Below are positions 17,919 through 27,054 of a DNA stretch of 64,000 nucleotides, piece after piece (positions within the stretch are counted from its first letter, which is position 1; each line of letters opens with the position of its first letter). Made by a program: the position numbers and the translations under genes. This stretch comes from Clostridiaceae bacterium (GTDB lineage Bacteria; Bacillota; Clostridia; DSM-8532), in NCBI GenBank assembly GCA_012521705.1, contig JAAYLX010000049.1:62001-126000 (forward strand), written 5' to 3'. The notes beneath the pieces are model-generated. The model saw only the letters and a list, made by a program, of their open reading frames with translations. It did no database searches and was not told where the DNA came from.

Positions 17919-20900
17919 AGGAAGTATTCGACACCTGCCTCAAAGATCTTCTGATCCTTTTCACCTGGGACATTAATGAATGTATTTGTAGTATACCTCT
18001 CATTGTGTCCCATTTTGCCGAAAATCCGCCCATCCCTGCTGGTAATTCCTTCAATGGCCAACATGGAACCGTTGGGATTATACCGGATGTCCATGGTGGG
18101 ATTTCCATCAAGATCAACATATTGGGTTGCTATCTGACCATTTTTTTCAAGCTCTGCAAGCACATGATCCTTTGCCACGAATCTTCCCTCACCATGGGAT
18201 ATGGCTATGGTGTGAATATCTCCTACTTTTACTTTGGAAAGCCATGGAGATATATTGGACGCTACTCTTGTATTAACAAGCCTGGAAACATGTCTGCCTA
18301 TAGTATTGAAGGTGAGAGTCGGACATTCTTCATCAAGGGGCCTTATTTCCCCATAGGGCAAGAGCCCTAATTTGACAAGCGCCTGGAATCCATTGCAAAT
18401 ACCTAAAATCAGACCGTCCCTGTCGTTAAGAAGCTTCATAACCGACTCGGCAAGGTATGGATTTCTGAAAACCGTAGCTATAAACTTGCCGGAACCATCA
18501 GGCTCGTCACCGGCGCTGAAGCCACCCGAGAGCATAATAATCTGGCTTTCATCAATGAGCTTTTTAAGTGCCTTTACAGAATCATCAATTTCTCTGGCTG
18601 TCAGATTTCTGAATACAAATACTTCTGTTTTCGCTCCAGCCTCAATAAACTTCTTCTGTACATCATATTCGCAGTTGGTACCAAAGAATATTGGCATGGC
18701 AACTTTCGGCCGTGCGAAGTTTATTGGTGCATGCCTCTTAATTTTCGAATCTGCTTTGTATTCAATAACCTTGACATCTGTTTTTTCTTCATCCGCCTTT
18801 GCGGGCTTTGTGGGGAAAATGTTCTCCAAAGTACTTTCCCATGCTGAGCATATTTTATTGAGAGGCAGTTTAATACCGTTTATTTTGATTACAGGTTCGG
18901 CTATTGTAGTAGCAATTAACTTACAGTTAATGCTTTTGAATAATTCGCCTTCGTCAAATTCAGCAGGTATTTCAACAAGTATTGCTCCATAATTCAGCTT
19001 AAACAGGCTGTCAAAATCCATATCCTTCAGTTCAGCACCAATCATGTTACCTATTGCCATTTTGGATATGGCCTCGGCAAGTCCCCCTGCCTTAAGGGTC
19101 GAAGCAGACAATACTTTTCCTTCATGAATACTTTCAGTGAGCGCAGTATAAAGAGAAACGAGGCAGTCAAAATCCGGCAGCAACAATTCATCTCTTTTTG
19201 CTGACAGTAAAACAACCTTGCTCCCCGGTTTTTTGAATTCTGCCGAAATCAGCCTGGTAACATTAACAGGAGCCAGTGCGAAAGAAACCAAAGTAGGAGG
19301 TACATTCATGTCATTAAAAGTACCTGACATACTGTCCTTGCCACCTATGGCGGGCACTCTCAGTTTAAGTTGTGTATAAAAAGCTCCCAGAAGCGCGGAG
19401 AAAGGTTTACCCCATTTTGCCGCATCTGTTCCCAGCTTTTCAAAATACTCCTGCAGTGTGAGGCGCGCTTTTCTGTAATCGGCGCCCATGGCGACAAGTC
19501 TTGAAAGAGATTCCACTATTGCATAAACCGCACCATGGAAAGGACTCCATTTGGATATATAGGGATTGAATCCAAAGGTCATGACCGTACCTGTGGTTGT
19601 ATCACCATTCTCCACAGGAAGCTTGGCGGCCATTCCTTCCTGGGGGGTAAGCTGGTACTTGCCGCCAAAAGGCATTAACACAGTTCCTCCGCCAATGGTG
19701 CTGTCAAATCGCTCTACAAGCCCCTTTTGGCTGCAAACATTCAATCTTTCAAGATTTTTTATCCAGGCACTTTCAAGATCATCCCTCAAAGATTCCAGGG
19801 AATCGTCCATCTTTTCAAGGGGGCTTTCCTTTTCATCAGCCCCGCTGACAAATACCGATGTATATTGTTTTACGCCGTTTGTGTTCAAGAAGTCACGGCT
19901 TATGTCCACTATTGTTTTTCCCCGCCAGCTCATGCGAAGGCGTCCGGTATCTGTTACTACCGCAACCTTGGAAGCCTCCAGGTTTTCTTTTCGGGCCTCA
20001 TTAATGAAATCTTCGACATCAAATGGCGAGACAACAACTGCCATTCTCTCCTGAGATTCGGATATGGCAAGTTCCGTTCCATCCAGCCCGTCATATTTCT
20101 TTGGTATGGCATCCAGATTAATATCAAGTCCGTCGGCAAGTTCACCTATAGCAACAGATACTCCTCCTGCCCCAAAGTCATTGCATTTTTTTATCATTCT
20201 GGCAACTGAGGTTTTTCTGAATAGGCGCTGTATTTTCCTTTCAGTAGGCGCATTACCCTTCTGGACCTCTGCGCCGCATGTTGAAAGAGATTCCTCGGTA
20301 TGTTCCTTGGAAGAGCCTGTTGCGCCTCCACAACCGTCCCTTCCTGTTCTTCCGCCCAGGAGAATAATTATATCCCCTGATTCGGGTACTTTCCGGACCA
20401 CATTGTACCTGGGAGCGGCACCTATGACAGCTCCGATCTCCATTCTTTTGGCAACATAGTCAGGATGATATATTTCATTAACCATTCCGGTTGCAAGACC
20501 TATCTGGTTTCCGTAGGAGCTGTAACCATGGGCGGCAGTGGTGGTAATCACTCTCTGGGGAAGTTTGCCGGGAAGCGTTTCTGAAATCGGTGTGCGAGGA
20601 TCTCCGGAACCGGTGACTCTCATTGCATGATAAACGTATGAACGGCCCGATAGAGGATCCCTGATTGCTCCACCAAGACAGGTTGCAGCACCACCAAAGG
20701 GTTCAATTTCAGTAGGATGGTTATGGGTCTCGTTTTTGAACATAATAAGCCAGTCTTCATACCTTCCGTCGACTTCGGCCTGTACCACTATGCTGCATGC
20801 ATTGATTTCGTCAGATTCATCCAGATTGTCAAGATCCCCGGTTTGCTTAAGATACTTCATGGCAAGAGTTGCCATGTCCATGAGAGTAATATCTTTTTCC

Positions 20901-21700
20901 TTTTTCACATATACTTTTTTTCTTGTTTCAAGATAAAGTTCATAGGCTTCCCTTACTTTCTGTGCCGTGGGATTGGAAGCAAAATCTGCATTTTCTATAT
21001 TGGTAAGGAATGTTGTATGTCTGCAGTGATCTGACCAATAAGTATCTATCAGTCTTAATTCGGTCAATGTCGGGTTGCGTCTTTCCAGGTCCTTAAAGTA
21101 ACTCTGACAGAACACAAGGTCATCCAGGGACATTGCAAATCCCAGTTCTGACATCAGGGATTTCAATTCATCTATGGACATATCAATAAACCTGTCAATA
21201 ACAGGAACATCGTCCGGGACAGGATATGCTTCTCCAAGAGTTTCAGGCTTATCTAAAGATGCAAGTCTTGTTTCGATAGGGTTTATAACATAATTCTGAA
21301 TTTTCTGAAAATCTGAATCTGAAATGTCACCAGAAAGGATAATTACTTTGGCTACTCTGATATCGGGACGTTCTCCCTGAATAATAATCTGAATGCATTG
21401 TGCGGCTGAATCAGCCCTCTGATCGTATTGGCCGGGAAGAAATTCGTAAGCAAAGAACCTTTCGCCTTCATTGACGGGGATTTCTTCCTCATACACAATA
21501 TCAACCGGAGGTTCTGAAAAAACCATTATTTTGGCTTTCTCATAATCACTGTCGGTAATGCCTTCCACATCATAACGCTGCAGAATTCTTAGTCCTGTAA
21601 GTCCCCCAATCATCAGGTTATCTTTAAGTTCGGAAAAGAGCTTCTGCGCTTCAATATTAAATCCAGGCTTCTTTTCAACATACAACCTTCTAACTGCCAT
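17915..21700 (-). CDS. purL: Phosphoribosylformylglycinamidine synthase, single-chain
   Basis: 1261 residues, the large single-polypeptide form that combines the FGAM synthetase and glutaminase of de novo purine synthesis. The synthetase part holds DTYWSDHCRHTTFL, FKNETHNHPTEIEPFGGAATCLGG and DFGAGGVSVAIGELADG. The C-terminal 260 residues are the amidotransferase, with the nucleophile in LILGICNGFQALVKLG and the His/Glu pair in SHGEGRF. Many Firmicutes split this into purS, purQ and purL, so no separate purQ or purS is expected here. The start is the ATG at 21698-21700 (MAVRRLYVE) with TGGAG upstream. The stop overlaps the possible GTG start of the carboxypeptidase gene. Confidence 0.97.
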   Translation of the reverse strand: MAVRRLYVEKKPGFNIEAQKLFSELKDNLMIGGLTGLRILQRYDVEGITDSDYEKAKIMVFSEPPVDIVYEEEIPVNEGERFFAYEFLPGQYDQRADSAAQCIQIIIQGERPDIRVAKVIILSGDISDSDFQKIQNYVINPIETRLASLDKPETLGEAYPVPDDVPVIDRFIDMSIDELKSLMSELGFAMSLDDLVFCQSYFKDLERRNPTLTELRLIDTYWSDHCRHTTFLTNIENADFASNPTAQKVREAYELYLETRKKVYVKKEKDITLMDMATLAMKYLKQTGDLDNLDESDEINACSIVVQAEVDGRYEDWLIMFKNETHNHPTEIEPFGGAATCLGGAIRDPLSGRSYVYHAMRVTGSGDPRTPISETLPGKLPQRVITTTAAHGYSSYGNQIGLATGMVNEIYHPDYVAKRMEIGAVIGAAPRYNVVRKVPESGDIIILLGGRTGRDGCGGATGSSKEHTEESLSTCGAEVQKGNAPTERKIQRLFRKTSVARMIKKCNDFGAGGVSVAIGELADGLDINLDAIPKKYDGLDGTELAISESQERMAVVVSPFDVEDFINEARKENLEASKVAVVTDTGRLRMSWRGKTIVDISRDFLNTNGVKQYTSVFVSGADEKESPLEKMDDSLESLRDDLESAWIKNLERLNVCSQKGLVERFDSTIGGGTVLMPFGGKYQLTPQEGMAAKLPVENGDTTTGTVMTFGFNPYISKWSPFHGAVYAIVESLSRLVAMGADYRKARLTLQEYFEKLGTDAAKWGKPFSALLGAFYTQLKLRVPAIGGKDSMSGTFNDMNVPPTLVSFALAPVNVTRLISAEFKKPGSKVVLLSAKRDELLLPDFDCLVSLYTALTESIHEGKVLSASTLKAGGLAEAISKMAIGNMIGAELKDMDFDSLFKLNYGAILVEIPAEFDEGELFKSINCKLIATTIAEPVIKINGIKLPLNKICSAWESTLENIFPTKPAKADEEKTDVKVIEYKADSKIKRHAPINFARPKVAMPIFFGTNCEYDVQKKFIEAGAKTEVFVFRNLTAREIDDSVKALKKLIDESQIIMLSGGFSAGDEPDGSGKFIATVFRNPYLAESVMKLLNDRDGLILGICNGFQALVKLGLLPYGEIRPLDEECPTLTFNTIGRHVSRLVNTRVASNISPWLSKVKVGDIHTIAISHGEGRFVAKDHVLAELEKNGQIATQYVDLDGNPTMDIRYNPNGSMLAIEGITSRDGRIFGKMGHNERYTTNTFINVPGEKDQKIFEAGVEYFL

Positions 21701-22040
21701 ATTAAACTCCATTTCTATCAATATTAACAGAATAAAGGGGTTTTGATTAAAGCGAAAAAGTAAGCATTTGTAATTAATTATAAAGGATTGTACACCTAAA
21801 TAAAAGTCTCCAAAATTCCAATAGATGCCTGATAATAGCTCATCTCCTTGTTACATTCGACAATCCTGATTACGCGCCCTTCAAAAATTGTCCCAATCTT
21901 CCGGATTGTTTATACACGGAAAGTTTCATGGCACTTTCGAAAAAAAGTCACCGGGTCATCCTTGTAAAGAAGCTTATAATGAATATTTGGGAATACTGTG
22001 AATATAATATACGGTATGTATTTTGATGAGAGGTGTAGTC
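21701..22040. other. Intergenic region between divergent purL and P-loop gene
   Basis: 340 bp with no supported gene. TATAAT-like sequences occur on both strands near each gene, but no matching -35 could be assigned. No purine riboswitch resembling the one at 28791-28859 is present here. A 38-codon stretch open on the minus strand (21796-21909) has protein-like composition but no start. Confidence 0.4.
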
Positions 22041-23129
22041 ATGCCCGAAGGCAGAATCAGACATATGTATCCGGGCGGAAATACTCCGGAAGGTTTTTTC
22101 AGCTATTATGACCACATTATTCCGGTATCTGAAGCAAAAAGAATTTACATCCTCAAAGGGGGGCCCGGGACTGGTAAAAGCACATTAATGAAAAAAATCG
22201 GGCTTGAATATTCTAAGAAAGGTTATGATGTGGAATTCATGCATTGTTCCACTGACAGTAACAGTCTGGACGGGGTTGTTATTCCACAACTGAAAACAGC
22301 TATGGTGGATGGAACAGCTCCTCACATGAGAGATCCTGTTTTCCCCGGAGCAGTGGACGAAATAATTAATCTTGGACAGTTCTGGGATGAAAAAGGATTT
22401 GAAAATTCAAGGGATGAAATAATTAAGCTGAGCAAAAAGAAAAAAGAATGCTTTGAATGCGCATACAGTTATCTTAAAGCTGCATCCATATTGAGAAAGG
22501 ATATTAAATCAATTTACAATAAAGCTTTGAATCCCGGCCGGAAGACGTTTTTGGTCAAAGAACTTGCTGAGAAAATCTTCAGGGAATATCCGCTTTCAGA
22601 TAAACACGGAAAGCAAAGAAACATGTTTGCAAGTGCCATAACGGCAAAGGGCTTTACCGATTTTCTGGACAGCATCACATCGGATACTGAAGTTATCAGG
22701 TTAAGCGCTCCGGTAGGAAGCGATACATCTGATATTATCGATACACTGAAAAAAGAGGCCATCCAAAGAGGTTTTTATACCGAATCATTTTTCTGTCCCA
22801 TGGACCCTGAAAAAATCGAGCATCTTGTGATACCTGAACTTAAATTGTCTTTGGTTACGGCTAATGTTTATCATGACGTGGGCAATATTGACAATTGCAC
22901 TACTTACTTTATTAACGATTTGTATAACGAAGATATTATTGCAGGTTACAATAACCGTCTTTCATTCAACAACAACCATGCTGAAATCCTTATACGGCAA
23001 GCATTAAATTGTCTGGCAGAAGCAAAAAAGTACCATGATGAGATAGAAATGCATTATGTAAAAAAAATGGACTTTGACAGCATTACAAAACTTCGTGAGA
23101 GAATTACAGAAAAAATCTTATCTGCTTAA
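22041..23129 (+). CDS. Two-lobed P-loop NTPase-like protein (PRK06851-type)
   Basis: 362 residues. The first half has a clear Walker A, KGGPGTGKST (residues 39-48), followed by EFMHCSTDSNSLDGVVIPQL. The second half repeats the same plan (SFFCPMDPEKIEHLVIPEL, 249-267), but its P-loop position reads SAPVGSDTSD, without the GK[ST] lysine. The protein is thus an internal duplication with one apparently inactive lobe. It resembles a Firmicutes family usually annotated as hypothetical PRK06851. The start is the ATG at 22041-22043, preceded by GAGAGGTG. It stands alone between purL and a shared terminator. The role is unknown. Confidence 0.75.
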   Translation: MPEGRIRHMYPGGNTPEGFFSYYDHIIPVSEAKRIYILKGGPGTGKSTLMKKIGLEYSKKGYDVEFMHCSTDSNSLDGVVIPQLKTAMVDGTAPHMRDPVFPGAVDEIINLGQFWDEKGFENSRDEIIKLSKKKKECFECAYSYLKAASILRKDIKSIYNKALNPGRKTFLVKELAEKIFREYPLSDKHGKQRNMFASAITAKGFTDFLDSITSDTEVIRLSAPVGSDTSDIIDTLKKEAIQRGFYTESFFCPMDPEKIEHLVIPELKLSLVTANVYHDVGNIDNCTTYFINDLYNEDIIAGYNNRLSFNNNHAEILIRQALNCLAEAKKYHDEIEMHYVKKMDFDSITKLRERITEKILSA

Positions 23130-23143
23130 GATACTCCCCCAAG

Positions 23144-23179
23144 AAAAAGGAGCGGGCATTTATTTACCAGCTCCTTTTT
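23144..23179. terminator. Bidirectional terminator between the P-loop gene and htrA
   Basis: A 10-bp stem (AAAAAGGAGC with GCTCCTTTTT, 23144-23153 and 23170-23179). It gives a T-tract in both directions and serves two convergent genes. Confidence 0.85.
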
Positions 23180-23229
23180 CCTTAAAGGAATACATAATGT
23201 TTTATATTATAAGCTAAAATCTTAATTAT

Positions 23230-24582
23230 TTAACCTTTGTCTTCCCCAAGAACAACTTTTAATGTCATATACTTACCTTCACTGACTGCTCCGCTTTCAG
23301 GAATCCTGTAGATAGTAACTTCAACCGTATCACCGGCTTTATACTTATTCTTTTGAGTTTCAAGCTCGTTAAAGGTTGTAATGGGCACACCATTGAATTT
23401 TGTTATTATGTCGCCGGTTCTTATGCCTGCCTGGTAGGCACCACTCAAAGGTTCTACACTATAGACAAGGATTCCTTCAGGGACATTGTTTCTCTTTGCG
23501 ATTTCACTGTTGAAACGGGTATCGACGGTAATTCCCAGTTGAGGCCTTCCTTTTACATAACCGCTTTCAATAAGGCTTTCAGCTACTTCAACCGCTATGT
23601 TTGAAGGGATTGCAAAACCAAGGCCTTCAAAGTTAGCTCCCCCGATTTTGGAGGTATTAATACCAATTACTTCCCCTTTGGAATTCAAAAGCGCTCCACC
23701 GCTGTTACCGGGGTTAATTGCAGCGTCAGTCTGGATGAGTTTCATTGATTTTCCGTCATCGAATTTAAGTTCACGGTTTAATCCGCTGATTATACCCGAG
23801 GTTACAGAACCCATAAATTCAAGCCCTGCAGGGTTTCCTATTGCGATAGCCTTTTCTCCAACCCTTACTTCATCGGAGTTTCCGAAATCTGCGGCAGGAA
23901 GTTCAGATGCATTGATCTTCAATATGGCAAGGTCGGTTTTGACATCCCGTCCCACAACTGTTGCATCATAGGGTTTATCAACCTGATTGGGAAGAATGAC
24001 CTGAATTTTTGAACCGGGAGCTATTTTGTTTCCGCTGCTTCCCAGCATAGCGTCTTCTATAACGTGGTTATTGGTAATAATGTAGCCGTCGCTCCTGTAA
24101 ATAATGCCTGACCCTGAACCCTGGCTTTCCTGCAGGCCAAACAGGAAGTTGCTGGACTGGAATGATACGCTCACGCCTACGATGGAAGGGCTGACTTTCT
24201 CAGCAACCGCAGATTCTACCGAAACAGTGTTGTCAACAATCTCTATCTGCTTTATCGGTGTGATATCCGGATTTTTGTAGCTACCATTGTTCGAACTGCT
24301 GTTTTCAGGAATGAAATAAGTAAAATATGCTCCTACAATGCCGCCTGTAAGAAGCGAACTTATAAGGGCTACCACTATCATCGGTACGACAAGCCCTTTG
24401 AGTTTGCCTCTGGAGGGCTTTTTATATCCTTCGTTGTAGAAGGAAGATGTTTTTAAATCGTCATATTTATCCTCATTGTATTTATAATAAGAGTATGAAT
24501 ACTGATCCGGATTATTGCCTGGCGTATAATTCCAGCTATTGTTCTGATTATTATATTTATCATATTTATTGAAATCATCCAT
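23230..24582 (-). CDS. htrA: HtrA/DegP-family serine protease with PDZ domain
   Basis: 450 residues. An N-terminal cytoplasmic tail of about 60 residues is rich in Asn/Tyr/Lys. One membrane segment (about 63-90) follows, then a trypsin-like domain with triad His173 (TNNHVIED), Asp217 (KTDLAIL) and Ser294 (PGNSGGAL), and one PDZ domain (about 340-440). It is membrane-anchored outside the cell and handles misfolded or secreted proteins. It lies 90 nt after a sensor kinase gene, as in CssRS-HtrA and WalRK-HtrC arrangements. Regulation by that system is plausible but unproven. Confidence 0.93.
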   Translation of the reverse strand: MDDFNKYDKYNNQNNSWNYTPGNNPDQYSYSYYKYNEDKYDDLKTSSFYNEGYKKPSRGKLKGLVVPMIVVALISSLLTGGIVGAYFTYFIPENSSSNNGSYKNPDITPIKQIEIVDNTVSVESAVAEKVSPSIVGVSVSFQSSNFLFGLQESQGSGSGIIYRSDGYIITNNHVIEDAMLGSSGNKIAPGSKIQVILPNQVDKPYDATVVGRDVKTDLAILKINASELPAADFGNSDEVRVGEKAIAIGNPAGLEFMGSVTSGIISGLNRELKFDDGKSMKLIQTDAAINPGNSGGALLNSKGEVIGINTSKIGGANFEGLGFAIPSNIAVEVAESLIESGYVKGRPQLGITVDTRFNSEIAKRNNVPEGILVYSVEPLSGAYQAGIRTGDIITKFNGVPITTFNELETQKNKYKAGDTVEVTIYRIPESGAVSEGKYMTLKVVLGEDKG

Positions 24583-24672
24583 AGCTCATGTCTCCTTTCT
24601 GCTGTACTATTTATATCTTACAAGTCAATATTAACCTTTAATTTTTAAATAGATATGAATAAAATGTTAACT

Positions 24673-26154
24673 TTAGTATGACTCTATTTCAGGAACGTTA
24701 CGCAAGGTAAAAATAAACCTTGAACCAGTTCCTTCTTCGCTTTCCACTTTGATTTCCTCATTATGGGAGGTAATAATATTGCGCACAATTGCAAGTCCGA
24801 GACCCACGCCAACACGATCTTCGCTGCGGGACTTGTCTGTTTTGTAAAACCTTTCAAAAATGTATTTAAGCTCGTTGGCAGGAATTCCTTTTCCGGTATC
24901 CTCCACGCAAACATAAGCCTTTTCTTTGGCTACATAGGTTTTGACAGTGATCGTTCCTTTCTCAGGTGTGAATTTGATGGCGTTGTTCAAAAGATTCAGG
25001 ACCACTCTCTGAATTAATTCCTTATCAGCCCTGACAAAGATTTTCTCTGACTCAAAATCAGCATTGAAATTTAATTCCTTTTCAATTAACATTTGCTGAA
25101 AGCTGATTACACATCGCCTGACAAGCTCATTTATGTCAAAAACGGTAATATTCAGTTTAAGTTCTCCCGCCTGCATTTTTGCGAGGTCAAGAAGTTCATT
25201 GACAAGTTTATTCATCCGGTTGACTTCATCCCTGACAATAGTGAGGTATTCTGTGTGCCTTTCCTCGGGAATTACTCCGTCCAGTATTCCTTCCACAAAA
25301 CCTTTGATGGTTGTTATGGGTGTCCTAAGCTCGTGACTTACATTACCAATAAAGTCTTGCCTCATCTGTTCAAGATTTTTCAGGGCGGTCACCATCTCAT
25401 TAAAGCTGCGGGACAGGTCGGCAATTTCGTCTTCGCCCTTTACGGCTATTTTCTCTCCAAATTCCCCCGAAGCCACTCTTTTTGCAAGATTTTTCATTTG
25501 ATTAAGGGGCTTTACCATGCGCCTTGTAAGAATTGCCACGAACAAGAAAGCAATAACTGACCCGACAAGACCGGAGAGAACGAAAATGCCCAGAATTGAA
25601 GAACTTGTGCCGAAGACAACGGGCAATTGGGCATGAACAAGCACCAATCCGTCGACCTGAAGATTATACGGAGGGATATGTGAAATGATGAAATGCTCAC
25701 TCTTTGTTATCCATTCAACTTTTGAATTTGCAAAAAGTCCATAAAAATCCCCGGTAATATAGTCTTCCATATCAGAAGCATACTGTCTGGGATCAGGAAG
25801 CCTTGGCCATCCTTCATCCGAGCTTTCCAATTTGTCCTGCACATATTCGGGCATGGCGGAATAAAAAAGAATGGTTCCATCCTTCCTCAATACCCATATA
25901 ACCGTATCTGTGTTATGTGCAAGGGTCTGAAGAAAAGCCGTGAACAGATCTGTATCGGCAACAACAGGGTTTCTTATCAAAGTATCAAGAGCCGTTACAA
26001 CTCTTTCAGAAATATTGTCAAGCTGACGAATCTTCTGATTGACGACCATGTTTTTTAATCCGGCATTCATTAAAACACCGGTCACGGTGAAGCTAATGAC
26101 AAGAACAAGTATAACGATAATCAATATTTTCCCGAACATTGTCCTTATCATCAT
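24673..26154 (-). CDS. Membrane sensor histidine kinase
   Basis: 493 residues. TM1 is at about 8-30. An extracytoplasmic Cache-like domain (about 35-180) contains WVLRKDGTILFYSAMP. TM2 is at about 187-210, followed by HAMP (about 211-262). The HisKA domain has the phospho-accepting His274 in NVSHELRTPITTIKG. The catalytic domain has LNLLNNAIKFTPEKG, DTGKGIPANELKYIFERF and GVGLGLAIVRNI. It starts within the last codons of the response regulator gene (4-nt overlap). The class resembles WalK/ResE/PhoR kinases; the stimulus is unknown. Confidence 0.93.
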   Translation of the reverse strand: MMIRTMFGKILIIVILVLVISFTVTGVLMNAGLKNMVVNQKIRQLDNISERVVTALDTLIRNPVVADTDLFTAFLQTLAHNTDTVIWVLRKDGTILFYSAMPEYVQDKLESSDEGWPRLPDPRQYASDMEDYITGDFYGLFANSKVEWITKSEHFIISHIPPYNLQVDGLVLVHAQLPVVFGTSSSILGIFVLSGLVGSVIAFLFVAILTRRMVKPLNQMKNLAKRVASGEFGEKIAVKGEDEIADLSRSFNEMVTALKNLEQMRQDFIGNVSHELRTPITTIKGFVEGILDGVIPEERHTEYLTIVRDEVNRMNKLVNELLDLAKMQAGELKLNITVFDINELVRRCVISFQQMLIEKELNFNADFESEKIFVRADKELIQRVVLNLLNNAIKFTPEKGTITVKTYVAKEKAYVCVEDTGKGIPANELKYIFERFYKTDKSRSEDRVGVGLGLAIVRNIITSHNEEIKVESEEGTGSRFIFTLRNVPEIESY

Positions 26155-26855
26155 TTCACCTCAAATTTATAACCTACACCCCACACGGTCTTAATCTGCC
26201 ATTTGTATTCATTGGGTTCAAATTTCTCTCTGAGCCTTTTAATATGGACATCAACGGTTCTGGAATCGCCATAAAAATCAAAACCCCAGACATTTTCCAG
26301 CAGTTGTTCCCTTGTAAATACCTTGTTGGGATTGGACGCCAGAAAATACAACAGTTCCAGTTCCTTTGGCGGCAGTTCCAGTTCCTTTCCATTGAGTTTT
26401 ACGGTGTAGTTTGATTTATTGACAACAAGACCAGGGTAAACAAGTTGCATGGGTGCTTCTTCATGATGTTCATATCTTCTTAAAACAGCGCGGATTCGGG
26501 CTATAAGTTCTTTGGGCTCAAAAGGTTTTACCATATAGTCGTCGGCGCCCAATTCCAGCCCGAGAACCTTATTGAAAGTCTCGTCTTTTGCAGACAGCAT
26601 GATTATAGGGATGGAGCTTAGTTTTCTGATTTCACGGCATACCTGCCATCCGTCCATACCCGGAAGCATTATGTCAAGTATAACTATATCCGGGGCTTTG
26701 TCTTTAAAATCCTCAATGGCTTTCCTTCCGTCATGGCATACCGAAACCCTGAATCCATCCTTTTCAAGATACATCCTTATGATTTCGCAAATATTGAAAT
26801 CGTCATCCACAACCAATACGTGTGCACCAATGCTCAATTCATACACCCCATTCAT
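26151..26855 (-). CDS. OmpR-family response regulator
   Basis: 234 residues. The receiver domain has the acidic pair DDD near residue 18, the phosphorylation site Asp61 in VILDIMLPG and Lys in VKPFEPKEL. The C-terminal winged helix ends RTVDVHIKRLREKFEPN and VWGVGYKFEV. It is the partner of the overlapping kinase. The annotated ATG gives ten residues before the receiver fold. A TTG seven codons further on, with GGGGTG upstream, is an alternative start. Confidence 0.94.
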   Translation of the reverse strand: MNGVYELSIGAHVLVVDDDFNICEIIRMYLEKDGFRVSVCHDGRKAIEDFKDKAPDIVILDIMLPGMDGWQVCREIRKLSSIPIIMLSAKDETFNKVLGLELGADDYMVKPFEPKELIARIRAVLRRYEHHEEAPMQLVYPGLVVNKSNYTVKLNGKELELPPKELELLYFLASNPNKVFTREQLLENVWGFDFYGDSRTVDVHIKRLREKFEPNEYKWQIKTVWGVGYKFEVK

Positions 26856-26974
26856 ACTTGTCTGTATAAGGTTTAATCTGATTCAAAAATTATTTTCCAA
26901 AATCCATTATTATCTTTGCCCTAATTATTGCTTAAACAAAACCATATTTCAAGCGTTTTAAAAATGAAAACAAC

Positions 26975-27005
26975 AAAAAATGCCGTCCAATAATATCGGA
27001 CGGCA
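26975..27005 (-). terminator. Terminator of the purine permease gene
   Basis: An 8-bp stem (TGCCGTCC 26981-26988 with GGACGGCA 26998-27005) followed on the minus strand by TTTTTT (26980-26975). Confidence 0.85.
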
Positions 27006-27054
27006 AGTATGAAGGGATATACTATTAAAGCGTTTGCGCAATAAGAGTATCCGA

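Noticed and set aside
21796-21909. 38-codon open stretch on the minus strand between purL and the P-loop gene
   Set aside because: The composition looks protein-like, but there is no start codon with a ribosome site, and a stop lies directly upstream.
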